Shown piece after piece: positions 22,506 through 33,918 of a stretch of DNA of 64,000 nucleotides. The notes below the pieces were generated by a model. The model saw only the letters and a program-made list of their open reading frames with translations. It made no database searches and was not told the DNA's origin. The position numbers and the translations under genes were made by a program. Position 1 is the first letter of the stretch. The number at the start of each line of letters is the position of its first letter. Source of the DNA: Perognathus longimembris pacificus (taxonomy: Eukaryota; Chordata; Mammalia; Rodentia; Heteromyidae); assembly GCF_023159225.1 (NCBI RefSeq), contig NC_063171.1, positions 806,001 through 870,000 of the forward strand, in the 5' to 3' direction.

Positions 22506-23464
22506 GGTGTATTAAATGGAGCCATCTTCAGCAAAAGGAGAAAGAAGATGGCATACCATGCTTACCCTGTCAGTTTCAAAGTTGGCTCCCCCTACCATCC
22601 CCTCATGTACTGGCCCTCTAGAACACTACAGCCAGTGAATTGCTGGTGACTTTGAGGAGAATAACCTGGATCTGGGAGATTATACCATGTCTAATTGAGG
22701 TCTCAGGGTATGAATTCCCCAAGCTATGATATTCTCCATCTAGCCATTTCCATTGTGCTAATAACACAAGGTTTAAAAACTTACATTGCTACTTGCTTAT
22801 TGAATTTTGTCTATACAGAATGAGGAGCCTGTTAGTAGTAGGAAGGCAAGGTCAGATAAAGGTCAGTTAAAGTTAGGCAATGTTTGTCCTATCAGAGGAG
22901 GCTTAGAATCCAATAATAATGATGGTGATGATGGTGATGGTGATGATGATAATGTTTATATATTGTGCCTTGGAGAAGTTATAGGGAGAAGCCAGGTAAT
23001 AGACGCCAGATTTAGGATCACACTAATAGAAATATTTGATTTATATGACTTCCACATTAGCTTGGACTCCTAATTTATATACACCATGTGTTCCCGTCCC
23101 ATCTTAGAAGATTCTTGAGAATCACATGAAGGAAAATATCATACTAATAAGAAGTCCTCACAGCTACTGACCATGTCAAAATCTTTCTGCCCACCTCAAA
23201 TTCTGAGGCTATGTTAAACTAGATGGCCTTCACTTTACTCACTTATTGTTCCTAATAGACTTTGCATGTAAAACTCATATGCACTTCGTGATTATGATAT
23301 TGCATGTCTACCTCCTTGATTATACCCCTACAAGGTGTAAAGTGTGTCTGACCATCTATGCACCTTCCCCTGTAGAAAGCAAATTATTGTAAACATTACT
23401 GGCATTTGATAATGATTAGTCTATTGAATTTTAAAGGAGTCATAAAATATATATATAATTCCAG
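22506..23464. other. Single-copy interval with a (GATGGT)n patch
   Basis: Contains a short GAT/GGT repeat at 22913-22953 that gives an Asp/Gly-rich frame (22807-23073) without a recognisable domain. Nothing else seen. Confidence 0.45.
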
Positions 23465-23514
<50 letters not shown>

Positions 23515-23560
23515 GAAAGAGAGAGACAGACAGAGACAGAGACAGAGAGAAAGAGAGAAA
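23465..23560 (+). repeat. (CA)n followed by (GA)n microsatellite
   Basis: About 24 CA units to 23512, then AAGAGAGAGACAGACAGAGA-type purine repeat. Confidence 0.95.
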
Positions 23561-23994
23561 TTGAAGCACACTGCTCTAGTTTTTATCTGCAAATGCATCC
23601 AAAACTCGATTTGTTAAATGGTTGATACATTATTGGGAGGTAAAACATTGAGGGGATGAGAATTCATGGGAGATCATCTTCAGATGTATGGAGTATGTCC
23701 TTCAAGTAGAGAGACCCTGATATCTTCTTTGTTTCATTTCCTACGTTTGAGGTATCAGATTTCACTCTGTCAAATGCTTTCACTCTAATGTGTTACATCA
23801 CATCAGGGCCAATGGAGAATGGACTGGAACATCCAAAATTGAGTAAAGATGAACATTTCTTCTTCAGAAAGTGATGTACTACAGGTGTTTGCTTTAGTGA
23901 GGGAAATCCCAGCAACATGTATGCAGGTTGCAGCTAGCGTCTTTCATTAAACATGAACAAATTTAAAATTCACTTAGTTAAAATACTTAAAGAA

Positions 23995-24105
23995 TATCAA
24001 TGCTGTTCTTTTTTTGGATGTGCCATAATCTGTTCATGGATATTTTTCATGGATACTATTTTTTCACAATTATGAATAAAGGCACAATAAGTATTTGCAT
24101 ACATA
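23995..24105 (-). mobile_element. Ancient LINE-1 ORF2 fragment, antisense (tentative)
   Basis: GTTCATGGATATTTTTCATGGATACTATTTTTTCACAATTATGAATAAAGGCACAATAAGTATTTGC resembles the antisense of the L1 region coding near the ORF2 C-terminus (family pattern 'ctattatgaataa...gctatgaac'). Much older than the young L1s here. Confidence 0.45.
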
Positions 24106-24107
24106 AA

Positions 24108-24340
24108 AAAAATCCCAGCTACAAAGGAGATGGAGGTCTGAGGATCATGATTCAAAGTCAGTCTAGGCAGGAAATTCCATGAGACTCATATCTTCAATTA
24201 AAAAGCAAAAAGCCAAAAGTAGAACTGTCGCTTAAGTGGTAGAGCATCAACTGTGAGCATAAAAAGCTCAGAGACAAGTGACCAGGCCCCAAGTTCAAGC
24301 CCAACAACCAACAAAAATAAATAAATAAATGATAGATAGA
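24108..24340 (+). mobile_element. 7SL-like/Geo SINE, 5'-truncated
   Basis: Starts inside the 7SL-like arm (CCCAGCTACAAAGGAGATGGAGGTCTGAGGATCATG), then linker and Geo (GTCGCTTAAGTGGTAGAGCATC, CAAGTTCAAGCCCAACAACC), with an (AAAT)n tail. Confidence 0.82.
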
Positions 24341-25140
24341 TAGATTCTAGAAATACCCTCAGAAGAGGGTAGATGTTAGAGTTATCCACTTTTAACATGG
24401 ATCTACCAAAACCAGAAGTCCAGCAAATGCTTACTGCACAGTGTGTCATATATTTCATTATGTTTTTAAAAACATCATTCAAGATTCCTCCTTACCAGAT
24501 TGAGAATTAGAATACGATATGTATATTTATATGCATTATCCATGATATCTTTCTTCAATTGCTGTCATTTTTGGCAATTTGTATACTTAGGTTCATAGCT
24601 AGGAAATCTTTAATGGAATAACTTGAGTTGAGATCATCTTGATCGATGCTTACCTGGTGATCAAAGGTTTATTTCAAGGCCAGTATCAATGTATGCTGAT
24701 AATCAATCCCTAACTACATCAACTATATAACAAATACATCAACTAAATAAAATAGAAACAAAAAATAGTATTTTCACTAAATGAAAATCTAACTAGTGCT
24801 ATGATTGATTCATATCATTATTATAATCTACTGTACACTAAAATCATCTTTTGATCCTTCCCTCCAAAGTCAAATATATAGGTTTAGCTATAGCTGGATA
24901 TATCTCCCTAGTGATAGTATGGTTGATTTGTATCGTATAGCAATCTCTAATTATATACACCAGTATATATAAAATAATCCTGTTCTATGTAGCTTGTATC
25001 CCAAAAGAAGTAATGTTTATTATTGTCCTCAAATATGAAGATCACCTAGATAGTTTAGGGTTCAACAGCAAGTATTTGGTAATTTAGGAATGATTAACTA
25101 TATTTACAGCTATCAATTCAAAATGTTTATTTTTTAAAAA
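24341..25140. other. AT-rich single-copy interval
   Basis: No gene and no repeat recognised. Confidence 0.4.
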
Positions 25141-25300
25141 TTATTTTTGGAATGCTTTTTAATATCTTTAAGTAGTTGTGCAAAGCGATTGCAATTTCAA
25201 CAAGGCAATACAGTGCATCTTGATCAATGTTGCCCCTTTAGACATTCCCATCCACCCCTCCCAAACTACCTCTCCTCCATTTTCTTTTTTGTCATTTAAC
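25141..25300 (-). mobile_element. Older LINE-1 3' UTR fragment, antisense
   Basis: AAGTAGTTGTGCAAAGCGATTGCAATTTCAACAAGGCAATACAGTGCATCTTGATCAATGTTGCCCC pairs with a similar antisense segment at 47.9-48.05 kb, so both are copies of one older L1 3'-end type. Confidence 0.6.
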
Positions 25301-25370
25301 AATAAACTTTATATATTAATCATGATTTGTATCAAATTTTAAATTGCTTTGATTTAGGGAAGAGGTTTTT

Positions 25371-27260
25371 TAAATTTATTTATTTTCAAAGTTATATACA
25401 GAGGGTTTGCAGATTCGTATGTAAGGCAGTGAGTAAATGTCTTATCCAACTTGTTACCTCCTCCCTCATTTTTCTCTTCCCTCCTCCTTCCCATATTCCC
25501 TCCCCCTCCCACAGAGTTGTACATTTGGTTTACAGCATATTGTCTTGTAAGTACTGCTGTTGCATTGGTTTGCCATTTACCTTTGTCTCTCCATTTTGAT
25601 GTTCCCTTTCCCTTGCCTGGTTTCAATAAACATATATACAATGGCCAAGGAACTGAAATCAGTAGCAGTGACATCAGGGTTAAAACCCTGGGGAAGAAAG
25701 ATAAAAGAAAGTGGCAGAATTTCACATGGTACATTGAAAATGACAACAACAATGGTAAACCACTTATTTCCATAGCTTCGAATTCACTTCACTTAGCATC
25801 ATCTTATGTGTTCATATGTACTAGGTATTGAGCTATTGTAATCTTCTGCTAAGACAATCCTAGATATGTATTAATTATCACTAATGAGGGAAACCATACA
25901 GTCTATGTTTCTCTGGGTCTGACTCACTACACTTTATATGTTTTTTTTCCAAGTGTTTCCATTTCCTTATGAATGGGGCAATGTCATTCTTTTTTATGAA
26001 AGCATAGAATTCCATTGTGTATATATACCACATTTTCTTGATACATTCATCTACTGAGGGTCATCTGGTTTGGTTCCATATTTTAGCTATGGTAAATGAT
26101 GAACATAGTTGTGCTGGTAGTTTTAGTGTGGTCTGGCTTGTAATCCTTTGGGCAAATGCCCAAAAGTGGGAATGTTGGGTCATAGGGGAGCTCTATGTTT
26201 AGCCTTTTGAGGAACCTCCACACTGCTTTCCAGAGTGGCTGAACAAGTTTACAATCCCACCAACAGTGCAGTAGGGTTCCCTTTTGGCCACATCCCAACC
26301 ATCATCTATTGTTATTAGTTTTCTTTATAATGGCCATTCTTACTGGGGTGAGGTGGAATCTAAATGTTGTTTTGATTTGCATTTCTGGCAATACTGCCAA
26401 AGGCTACCTACAAATCCAATGCAATACTTACCAATATCGCAACACTATTCTTTAATGCAATAGCGGAATCCAAAAAATTCATATGAAACAATAAAATACC
26501 CCCAAATAGCGAAAACAATCCTAAGCAGGAAGAACAGCACTGGAGAAATATCAATACCAGACCTAAAACTCTATTACAAAGCTATAGTAATAAAAACAGC
26601 TCGGTATTGGCACAAGAACAGACCTGAGGACCAATGGAATAGAAGTGACAACCCAGAAATGAGCCTGCAGACCTATGGCCACTTAATCTTTGATAAAGAA
26701 GCTAAACAATAGGAGGGAATAAAGACAGCCTCTTCAACAAATGGTGCTGGAAAAATTGGTTCAACACTTGTAACAAACTAAAACTAGATCCTTATAAATC
26801 ACCCTGCACCAGAATTAATTCCAAATGGATCAAAGACCTCGAGGTCAAAACAGATACCCTGAAAATATTGCCGGAAGGAATAGGAAAAGCATTTGGGCTC
26901 CTTGCCACAGGTCAAAACTTTGTTAATAAAGGCCTAGAAGCAAAACAAATCAAAGAAAGGTTGGGCAAATGGGATTGCGTCAAGCTGAAGAGCTTTCGTG
27001 CAGCAAAGAACACAGCTTGCAAGATAAACAGAAAGCCCTCAGAGTAGGAGAAGATCTTTACCGACTATACAATGAACAAGGGCCTCATATCTAAAATATA
27101 CTTAGAACTCAAAAAATTAAGTTCCCTCAAAACAAATCCACAAAGAACCAACTGCCCCCTTAATAAATGGGTTAAAGACTTACAGAGAGACTTCTCTGAA
27201 GAGGAAATGAGAATGGCCAAGAGGTGCATGAAGAAGTGCTCAACATCACTAACCACAAAA
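25371..27260 (-). mobile_element. LINE-1 with 5' inversion (twin priming)
   Basis: Two L1 pieces in opposite orientation meet at about 26394. 25371-26394 is antisense 3' UTR plus the ORF2 C-terminus (reverse frame 26083-26298 includes [20 protein letters not shown]). 26394-27260 is sense ORF2 sequence equivalent to 16110-17180 of the 10-18 kb L1. The outer end of the inverted piece (CTAACCACAAAA) corresponds to the L1 position where the antisense piece begins, exactly what twin priming gives. Flanks TAGGGAAGAGGTTTTT (25355-25370) and TAGGGAACAGTTTT (27261-27274) look like a decayed target-site duplication. Confidence 0.88.
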
Positions 27261-27511
27261 TAGGGAACAGTTTTATCAGTCATTAAAATGTTCTTAAGCT
27301 GCAGAATAGTATATAGTCTTTACTGATACTTAGAGTGATGCATGTGGAGTAATTTTAAACAAATTTATGGTACTAATTTTCCTAATAAATATTTTATTAT
27401 TGATGCTGGTAACAGTGAAATAACTCTGCAGACTAGAATTATATTTAGATTATCCAAGCTTCAAGAGAAGGGGAAAGTTTTATCTGTGGCTCCTCTGCAG
27501 TATCCATTTGC

Positions 27512-27752
27512 CTTTTTTTTTTTTTTTTGCTGGTCCCAGGGTTTGAACCTGGGCAATGCCTCTGAGCATTTTTTTTTCCTCAAAGCTACCACTTTACCAC
27601 TCGAGAGCTCCACTTCCAGGTTTTTCTGAAATTGATTGTAGGTAAGTGTCTCACACACTTTCATGACCCAACTGGCTTCAAACCATGAGCCTCAGATCTC
27701 AGCCTCCCGAATAGCATAGGATTACAAATTTTTGACACCCATGCCCGCCATT
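27512..27752 (-). mobile_element. 7SL-like/Geo SINE, antisense
   Basis: T16 tail at left, then inverted Geo (TGCTGGTCCCAGGGTTTGAACC, CTACCACTTTACCACTCGAG), then inverted 7SL-like arm (TTCAAACCATGAGCCTCAGA, CAGCCTCCCGAATAGC). Confidence 0.9.
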
Positions 27753-29687
27753 TACTTTTGTCTAATGCAAATATCTATTCTGTTGCTTAACCACACATAA
27801 ATCGAATAATTTCAAGTCATGCCAAACATTGTGTATTAGGCACCTCCTGCAAAATAAGCAAATAGCAAAGTAGCAAATAGTGATACCTTGGGAATGGATC
27901 CCCCAGCTTTATCCTTCCTTCCTTCACTCACTGTCTATCTGAGTGACACGCTAAAGCAACCTCACAGCACTCACACTCATTTTCCTCATCTTTAATATGA
28001 TGATGGTGCTAGACTCCATCTCATAAGACAAAAGATGGTTAAGCAAAATAAGACATATGGAATCTTAAAGTAGGAGTGGCTAGCACATGCTAGCTAATTA
28101 ATTTTTGGTCTGAAAAACACTGGGCTGGCCTTCAGGATGAGTGCCCACCACTTCTTTATTATAAAATGAGCCAAGTTGGGAAGCGTCAGATGAACTTCAT
28201 CAGCATGTCCTTCTCCAGAACACCAGGGTAGAGCTGTCCTGGTCTACTACTAAGAGAATCCATGAGAGATGGACATGTATTTTAATTTCCAACACATCAT
28301 CATTTGCACGATGTTGGCATTTTATCATTTACACTGGGCAGATTTGTTCTTGAGGGAAATCCCAATTTGCATAAAAGCTTAAGGAGAAATAACTTCTTAT
28401 GCACTGGTGTCCAATAACATTTAGAGAAAGGCATCCAGGGAAATTGCTTTTTCAGTCTTTTTTGCTATAACTGGTTTTCAAGTGCTGCTGATGACTCTCC
28501 CCAGAAAATGGCTGGAAAACACTAATTCATATCTAGCTCTTTCCTGTTTGAGATAAAATTTGAATTTGTAAGTTCAAATTGAAAAGATCAATACACATTT
28601 CTGGACCAAAATACCCTCTCACCTCAGAAAAGCTATTTTTATTATTATTTTTGAAGAATCCAGGGGCTTGGCTGCCATTTACACTGGGATAATTGCACTG
28701 GGAAATGGCTGAGGGTTGGGTGCATTCCAGAAGGCACAGATCTAAAGGCCATCGGTGATACAAATCCAAATATACTTTACTTGAGCAAACTAAGGAAACT
28801 TATTGGCTTATGTTAAAACAAAACTATCTGAACTAAATTGGATTAGGGGTCAGATGACTCAGAACTCAATAAATCTTACGAGGTCCCATGTTTGTGAATG
28901 ATGCACATGTCCCATGACAGCCCAAGAGCCCATTGGCTGTGCAGTCTCCACAGGAAGACAGAAAAAAGGCCTTGCTACCTGTATCCACTGCTTCCACCTG
29001 GGCCACCTGTCCAGCTTTCAGCTCATCTGTGTGGAGCAGGTCATTTGCCCATCTTGGTAGAAGCATTGTAGTGGAGTAAATACAAACAGAAGCCTAGAGA
29101 CAGACTGCCCAAAAATCGATCTCAGTTCTTCCACCTCTACTATTGAAACCTTCCCCTCTCCACCAATCTCCACTGAATAGAAGCCAAGTGCAGCTTCCAG
29201 TGCTACTTCTGGAGGATGAAAGCAACAGCTAAACGATATCATAATTTTGTTATGCGGAATAACCGAGTTAGCACACAAGAGGCACTTAAAGCAGTGTCTG
29301 TCACTCTACTCACTGTGAAAGCAACAGCAGTGCTCTCAGAGCATGGTGATAAGGATGCTGGGTAGTTAGCCGAGGAGGAAGAAATGACAATAGGAGCACT
29401 CTGCGGCTATTACTCACCAAAGGCATGCGGAGTAAAGAGAGAACAGAGAACAGTAAGAACAACAAAACCTATAGTTAGTTGCTAGTATTTTTTTCCTAAC
29501 CATGAACCAAACAGTAATGCTTGGTTTTATTCTCTTATAATTTGCCCCAGAGTTTGGTACTAGAGAGATTAAATCAACACAGTACTGTTTATGCCCTGCT
29601 TTTGATGTCTTAAATATCAACATGTTGCTTCTCTACTTTTGCAAATGAAGCATGGTAAATAGGTGGTTTTAAAGTAGAAAATCTTAT
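27753..29687. other. Single-copy interval, no gene
   Basis: Minus-strand frames of 66-86 codons at 28533-29278 and 29414-29623 lack any domain or codon signal I recognise. No repeats named. Confidence 0.4.
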
Positions 29688-29884
29688 TCTGGCTACTCAG
29701 GAGGCTAAGATCTAAGGATCATAGTTCAAAGCCAGCCTGGGCAGAAAAGTCACAGTGAGACTCTTATCTCCAACTAACCACTCAAAGAATGGAAGTGGTG
29801 CTGTGAATAAAGTGGTAGAGTGCTAGCCTTGAGCACAAAGATGCTCAGGAATAGCACCCATCCCTGAGTCAAGCCCCACAACTG
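29688..29884 (+). mobile_element. 7SL-like/Geo SINE, copy 1 of 4 in a head-to-tail run
   Basis: 5'-truncated 7SL-like arm (CTACTCAGGAGGCTAAGATCTAAGGATCATAGTTCAAAGCCAG), ATCTCCAACTAACCAC linker, Geo ending CAAGCCCCACAACTGAC. Confidence 0.9.
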
Positions 29885-29889
29885 ACAAA

Positions 29890-30102
29890 ATGGCTTAAGC
29901 CTATAATCCTAGCTACTCAGCAGGATGAGACTTGAGAATCGTGGTTAGAATGTAGCCTGGATAGAAAAGTTTGTGAAATTCTTATCTCAAACTGATTAGC
30001 AAAGGCCAGAAATGGATATATGTCCCAAATGGTAGAGTGGTAGAGCACCAGACTTAAGCAAAATAGCTAAGTAAGAAGAGAAGACACTGAGTTCAAGCCC
30101 CA

Positions 30103-30104
<2 letters not shown>
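29890..30104 (+). mobile_element. 7SL-like/Geo SINE, copy 2 of 4
   Basis: Abuts copy 1 with only ACAAAAT between. 7SL-like arm GGCTTAAGCCTATAATCCTAGCTACTCAGC, then Geo-like end GAGTTCAAGCCCCAATA. The tail is a long (CA)n tract. Confidence 0.88.

Positions 30105-30154
<50 letters not shown>
30104..30154 (+). repeat. (CA)n microsatellite at a SINE tail
   Basis: About 25 perfect CA units directly after the Geo 3' end. Confidence 0.95.
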
Positions 30155-30156
<2 letters not shown>

Positions 30157-30182
30157 AAGAAAGAGTTCAAAGTTTTTGTCTT

Positions 30183-30426
30183 AGCTGGACGCTGGTGGCT
30201 CCCACCTGTAGTCCTAGCTATTGAGGAGGCTGAGAACTGAGGATCACAGTTTGATGCCAGCCCAGACAGGAAAGTCAGTGAGACACTTATCTCAAATTAA
30301 CCACTAAAAACTGGAAGTGATACTGTGGCTCAAAGTGGTAGAAGGCTAGCCTTGAACAAAAGAAGCTCAGGGACCGCACCCATGCCTCAAGTTCAAGCCC
30401 CATGACTGACAAAAAAAAAAAAAAGG
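30183..30426 (+). mobile_element. 7SL-like/Geo SINE, copy 3 of 4, complete with TSD
   Basis: Starts AGCTGGACGCTGGTGGCTCCCACCTGTAGTCCTAGC, full 7SL-like arm, linker, Geo, A tail. Flanked by CAAAGTTTTTGTCTT (30168-30182) and CAAAGTTTTAATCTT (30429-30443). A good reference for the full-length composite (about 240 bases). Confidence 0.93.
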
Positions 30427-30612
30427 AACAAAGTTTTAATCTTGTAAATCATATGTGTATGTGTACATATATTATGTACACATATATAATCTTATATATA
30501 AGATTAGGCACGCTGTAGTATAAACTGTAGATTTAATAAATGGTTACATATCAATATTAGCTTTGACAAAATTTCTATAGAATTTAAAGTTGGTAAAATA
30601 TGGGAAAGTAGA

Positions 30613-30842
30613 TGAGCACAGGTGCCTTTACCTTTACTTCTTCCTACTCAGGAGGCTGAGATCTGAGGATTGGTGCTTGAACTCAGCCTGGACAATCAAA
30701 TACTAGACATTGTTATCTCCAGCTAACCAGTAAAAATTGAAAATGGAGTTGTGTCTCAAATGATAGATCATCAGCCTTGAGCAAAAACAGCTAAAAGACA
30801 GTACCCAGGCCCTGAGTTCAAGCCCCCCAAACTGGCACACAC
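30613..30842 (+). mobile_element. 7SL-like/Geo SINE, copy 4 of 4
   Basis: GAGCACAGGTGCCTTTACC start, CTACTCAGGAGGCTGAGATCTGAGGATTGGTGC, ATCTCCAGCTAACCAG linker, Geo ending GAGTTCAAGCCCCCCAAACTGGC, with a short CACACAC tail. Between copies 3 and 4 lies an AT-rich patch with small inverted repeats (30460-30508). Confidence 0.88.
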
Positions 30843-30849
30843 AGAGAAA

Positions 30850-32204
30850 ATACTGAGGTTGAACACAACATGCTCTAGGGGGGAATCTACATACATTATA
30901 ATAATAATAATTTTACTGTCTAAACACTTTTTTCCTGCATAGACAGCTATATATTGGATATGAAGAGGTGGCAGAAACAGTGGGGGAAGAAGGAAGAAGC
31001 CCACTCCTGGGTAAAGCAATGGAAATATGGCACTAACAAAGACTTCCCATTCCACAGAGAGCAAGAGCTGGCAGAGACGGTGCAGGGCTGTGGGTGTGCT
31101 CAGCTGTGCAGAGCTGATTATAGAAGATGAAAGGGCTGAGCAATTTATTTCATCTCACACTGAAACACTGCTGACAACTGAGATTGAGGACAGAAGGATT
31201 CATTTGTTCAACTTCTGTTCTGAAAAACAAGCTTCAAATGATACCACAGAGAACAGGGAGGAAATGTTGTGCTATAATAAAATGTCTTCTTTTTTTTTAA
31301 CACACTAGTGGCAGCATTTATATTTTGTAGGTGTTTTGGGGAGGCAAAGAGTCATCTTTTTTATGGTTGTTGTCAATATCAAGAACTGTAATGTACAGAG
31401 CCCGGACCAGTCAGTCTCTGCGAGGCCAGGTTCACCTGACCAGACTGTGACTCCACGTCCATTCACTTCTGAATCCAAAGATGATTCAGAATGAAAAATA
31501 CTAACACCGCAGGGTCCCAATAGTTCTAAGACATTGAAAATGGAAAAGATTTCATGCTGCAAGTGAATAAAATACAAAACAGAGTGTGGCTTTTAAATTT
31601 TATAATCCATTTTAGAATTGTAGTTAACAAACCAGATTTTCTTTACTTATCTACATTTTTCTGTTGGCTTGCAGTTTTGAAAGAAAATGTCACACTCCAT
31701 CTTCAGTAAAATGTAGAATTACTTTCCAATGGCATATTTAATGCCTGAGAATGAGGAATATTTTCCAGTTCAAAGACTCATATAAGTTATTATGAAACCT
31801 AATCCACCTGGTAAGGTGCTCTTATCCTCAAAGATATATAAATACAGTGTCCTGTAGTGGCAGGCCAGTAGTTGTTTATGAGTAACACACAATACAGACC
31901 CAAATGTTAATGGAAAAGATAAAGAAATGAATTTTTCCTGCTGTCATTAAAAGTATCTGTAACCTGAACACATCATTCTTAAGCAATGATTACTTTCTTA
32001 AGCAACTCCCTTAAATGATTGCTTTGTTTCTTTGACATTTATACCAGAAATTCATTTAATTTCTCAGTTTGAAATGTAGGGTTTTCTTTGCAAGAAATGA
32101 CCTGAGCAATAAAAATGGAAAATACTATGGCTAAAATAAATTCTCTAGAGCCCTTAGCCAGCTCAGTAATAATTAAATTTAAGAGTTCAATTTTCAATGG
32201 TATT
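30850..32204. other. Single-copy interval, no gene
   Basis: Frames at 31027-31308 (+) and 31305-31577 (-) show no recognisable domain. Composition is even and no repeats are visible; constraint is possible but cannot be judged without alignment. Confidence 0.4.
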
Positions 32205-32260
32205 TTTGGAACTCTTGCTGTGTGCCAGGCACAGTTTTAGGAACCAGGCACAGCACCATG
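32205..32260 (+). mobile_element. MIR-like fragment (tentative)
   Basis: ACTCTTGCTGTGTGCCAGGCACAGTTTTAGGAACC carries the MIR core TGTGCCAGGCAC.TTTTAG. Confidence 0.55.
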
Positions 32261-32536
32261 GGGTCGCCATGTGAACCTGTGCACATTTACTTGCACATAC
32301 TTGATCCAGTGGCACCAACCGTGTGGCGACCAGAAGACAATCCTCCAAGGCTGAGCCCTGCTTAGAGTCTCATGCATGCATATGAAAACTCTTTTAAAGG
32401 TAACTCTGAACAGGTAGGTTAGATTCTAGTTGTGAGTATAATTAGAAACATGACATGGATAAGACTATACAGGTTTACTATGGGTGGAAAGAAGAGCCAT
32501 GTAACAAGAAATTTTAGGAAATGTGACGCTAAAGAT

Positions 32537-32600
32537 TTCTTAAACCCAAGAGTTTAGGGCCAGCTGAACAATATAGTGAGGTCCTGTCTGAAGGGAAGCA
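32537..32600 (+). mobile_element. 7SL-derived (B1-like) SINE fragment with purine-rich tail
   Basis: AACCCAAGAGTTTAGGGCCAGCTGAACAATATAGTGAGGTCCTGTCTG follows the second half of B1/Alu-type units. A GAAG-rich tract (32590-32735) follows where its tail would be. Confidence 0.65.
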
Positions 32601-32875
32601 AGAAAGCAGGAAAGAATGAAAAGAGGAAGGAGAGCACTGTAAGGTAAAGGAAGGAAACAAGAAAGGAAGGAAGGGGAAAGGATGAAGAGAAGAGGGAAGG
32701 TAAAGGGAGGGAAAAGGAGGGGACAAATATTTAAGCTGAGCTGGAAATGATTAGGACCCAACCTTCTGAGAATCACATTCTAAAGATGTAGGAGGGAAGG
32801 GAGCGGAAAGGAAGGGAGAAGGGAGGGGAGATGAGGGGTAAGGGGAGGGGAGGGGTAAGGGAAGGGAAGGTGAGG
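32590..32875 (+). repeat. Purine-rich (GGAA/GGGA)n region
   Basis: Two purine blocks (32590-32725 and 32788-32875) on the plus strand, separated by a short ordinary stretch. Pro/Ser/Leu-rich minus-strand frames here are composition artefacts. Confidence 0.85.
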
Positions 32876-33614
32876 GTCCCCAAGGGACAGAGTGGTAGAA
32901 AGAAGCAAGGTAATAAAGGGACCAATGTTGAGAGGGTGATACATGGAGGAGTTTGATGTTCTTTCTAGGATTGCAGGAAGTCCCTTCCCATATGGAGAGT
33001 GGTGGAAGTTCCAGATGACACGGAAGCCCCAGCACCCAGGCTCCGGGTTCTGTTCTAGATGGTACAAAGTGTCAGAGGGCAAGTGCCAGAGGCGAGATGA
33101 ACAGTAGGGACATGTGTTTAATTGGGTAGAGGTTATTTCATTGGGCTTCTTATTAGAAAATCACATGATTCAAACATTATAGAAGGAAACAAGCTTTATT
33201 TGTCTAAGAGTAATTAATGAACTCAGACACCAAATTGTACCTTTTTCCTCAGATGAAAGAATTGTGATTAAACCAAATGGAAGAGTGAGTACAGTCTGAA
33301 AGCAATCTGTTATAAGCAATGGCTCTGGATTCAACACGTTTTATCTGGTTATATGTAGTTTAATATGGCATGTAGTGATGAATATAGAGCATTGAGTAAT
33401 ATCCTAATATTGACTATAGTTTAATTATAGTTTATACTATACTATATATACCAATGGACATAAAAATATAATCACTTTTTTATTTATGCTAACATTTATA
33501 ATAAAAACTACCAAAGATATTTATGGAGTAGATAAAACATACATTCCTGTAACTGCTCATACATTATATGGTCAATAAATGAATAAATTAATAACCATGT
33601 TTCAATCATTCAAT
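32876..33614. other. Single-copy interval
   Basis: No gene and no repeat recognised; AT-rich from 33350. Confidence 0.4.
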
Positions 33615-33630
33615 AAAAATACATGATTTA

Positions 33631-33839
33631 GGGGCTGGGGATATAGCCTAGTGGCAAGAGTGCCTGCCTCGGATACACGAGGCCCTAGGTTCGATTCCCC
33701 AGCACCACATATACAGAAAACGGCCAGAAGCGGCGCTGTGGCTCAAGTGGCAGAGTGCTAGCCTTGAGCGGGAAGAAGCCAGGGACAGTGCTCAGGCCCT
33801 GAGTCCAAGGCCCAGGACTGGCCAAAAAAAAAATAAAAA
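33631..33839 (+). mobile_element. Young IDL-Geo SINE with 16-bp TSD
   Basis: Near-consensus copy: A box TAGCCTAGTGGCAAG, B box GGTTCGATTCC, CpGs kept. Flanked by AAAAATACATGATTTA at 33615-33630 and 33836-33851. Almost identical to the copies at 38.5, 48.4 and 63.8 kb. Confidence 0.97.
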
Positions 33840-33918
33840 ATACATGATTTAATTGAAATTGTTGGCATTCTAAGATAATTTGAATAATTTTCTTGTTTAC
33901 TACGAAGTTTAATTCTGT

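Noticed and set aside
29688..30842. Regularly spaced repeats that might be a CRISPR-like or satellite array
   Set aside because: The units are diverged SINEs with tails and a TSD, with uneven spacing and no spacers.
33631..33839. A tRNA gene (strong A and B boxes)
   Set aside because: The same sequence recurs many times with A-tails and TSDs; it is a tRNA-derived SINE and lacks a cloverleaf acceptor.
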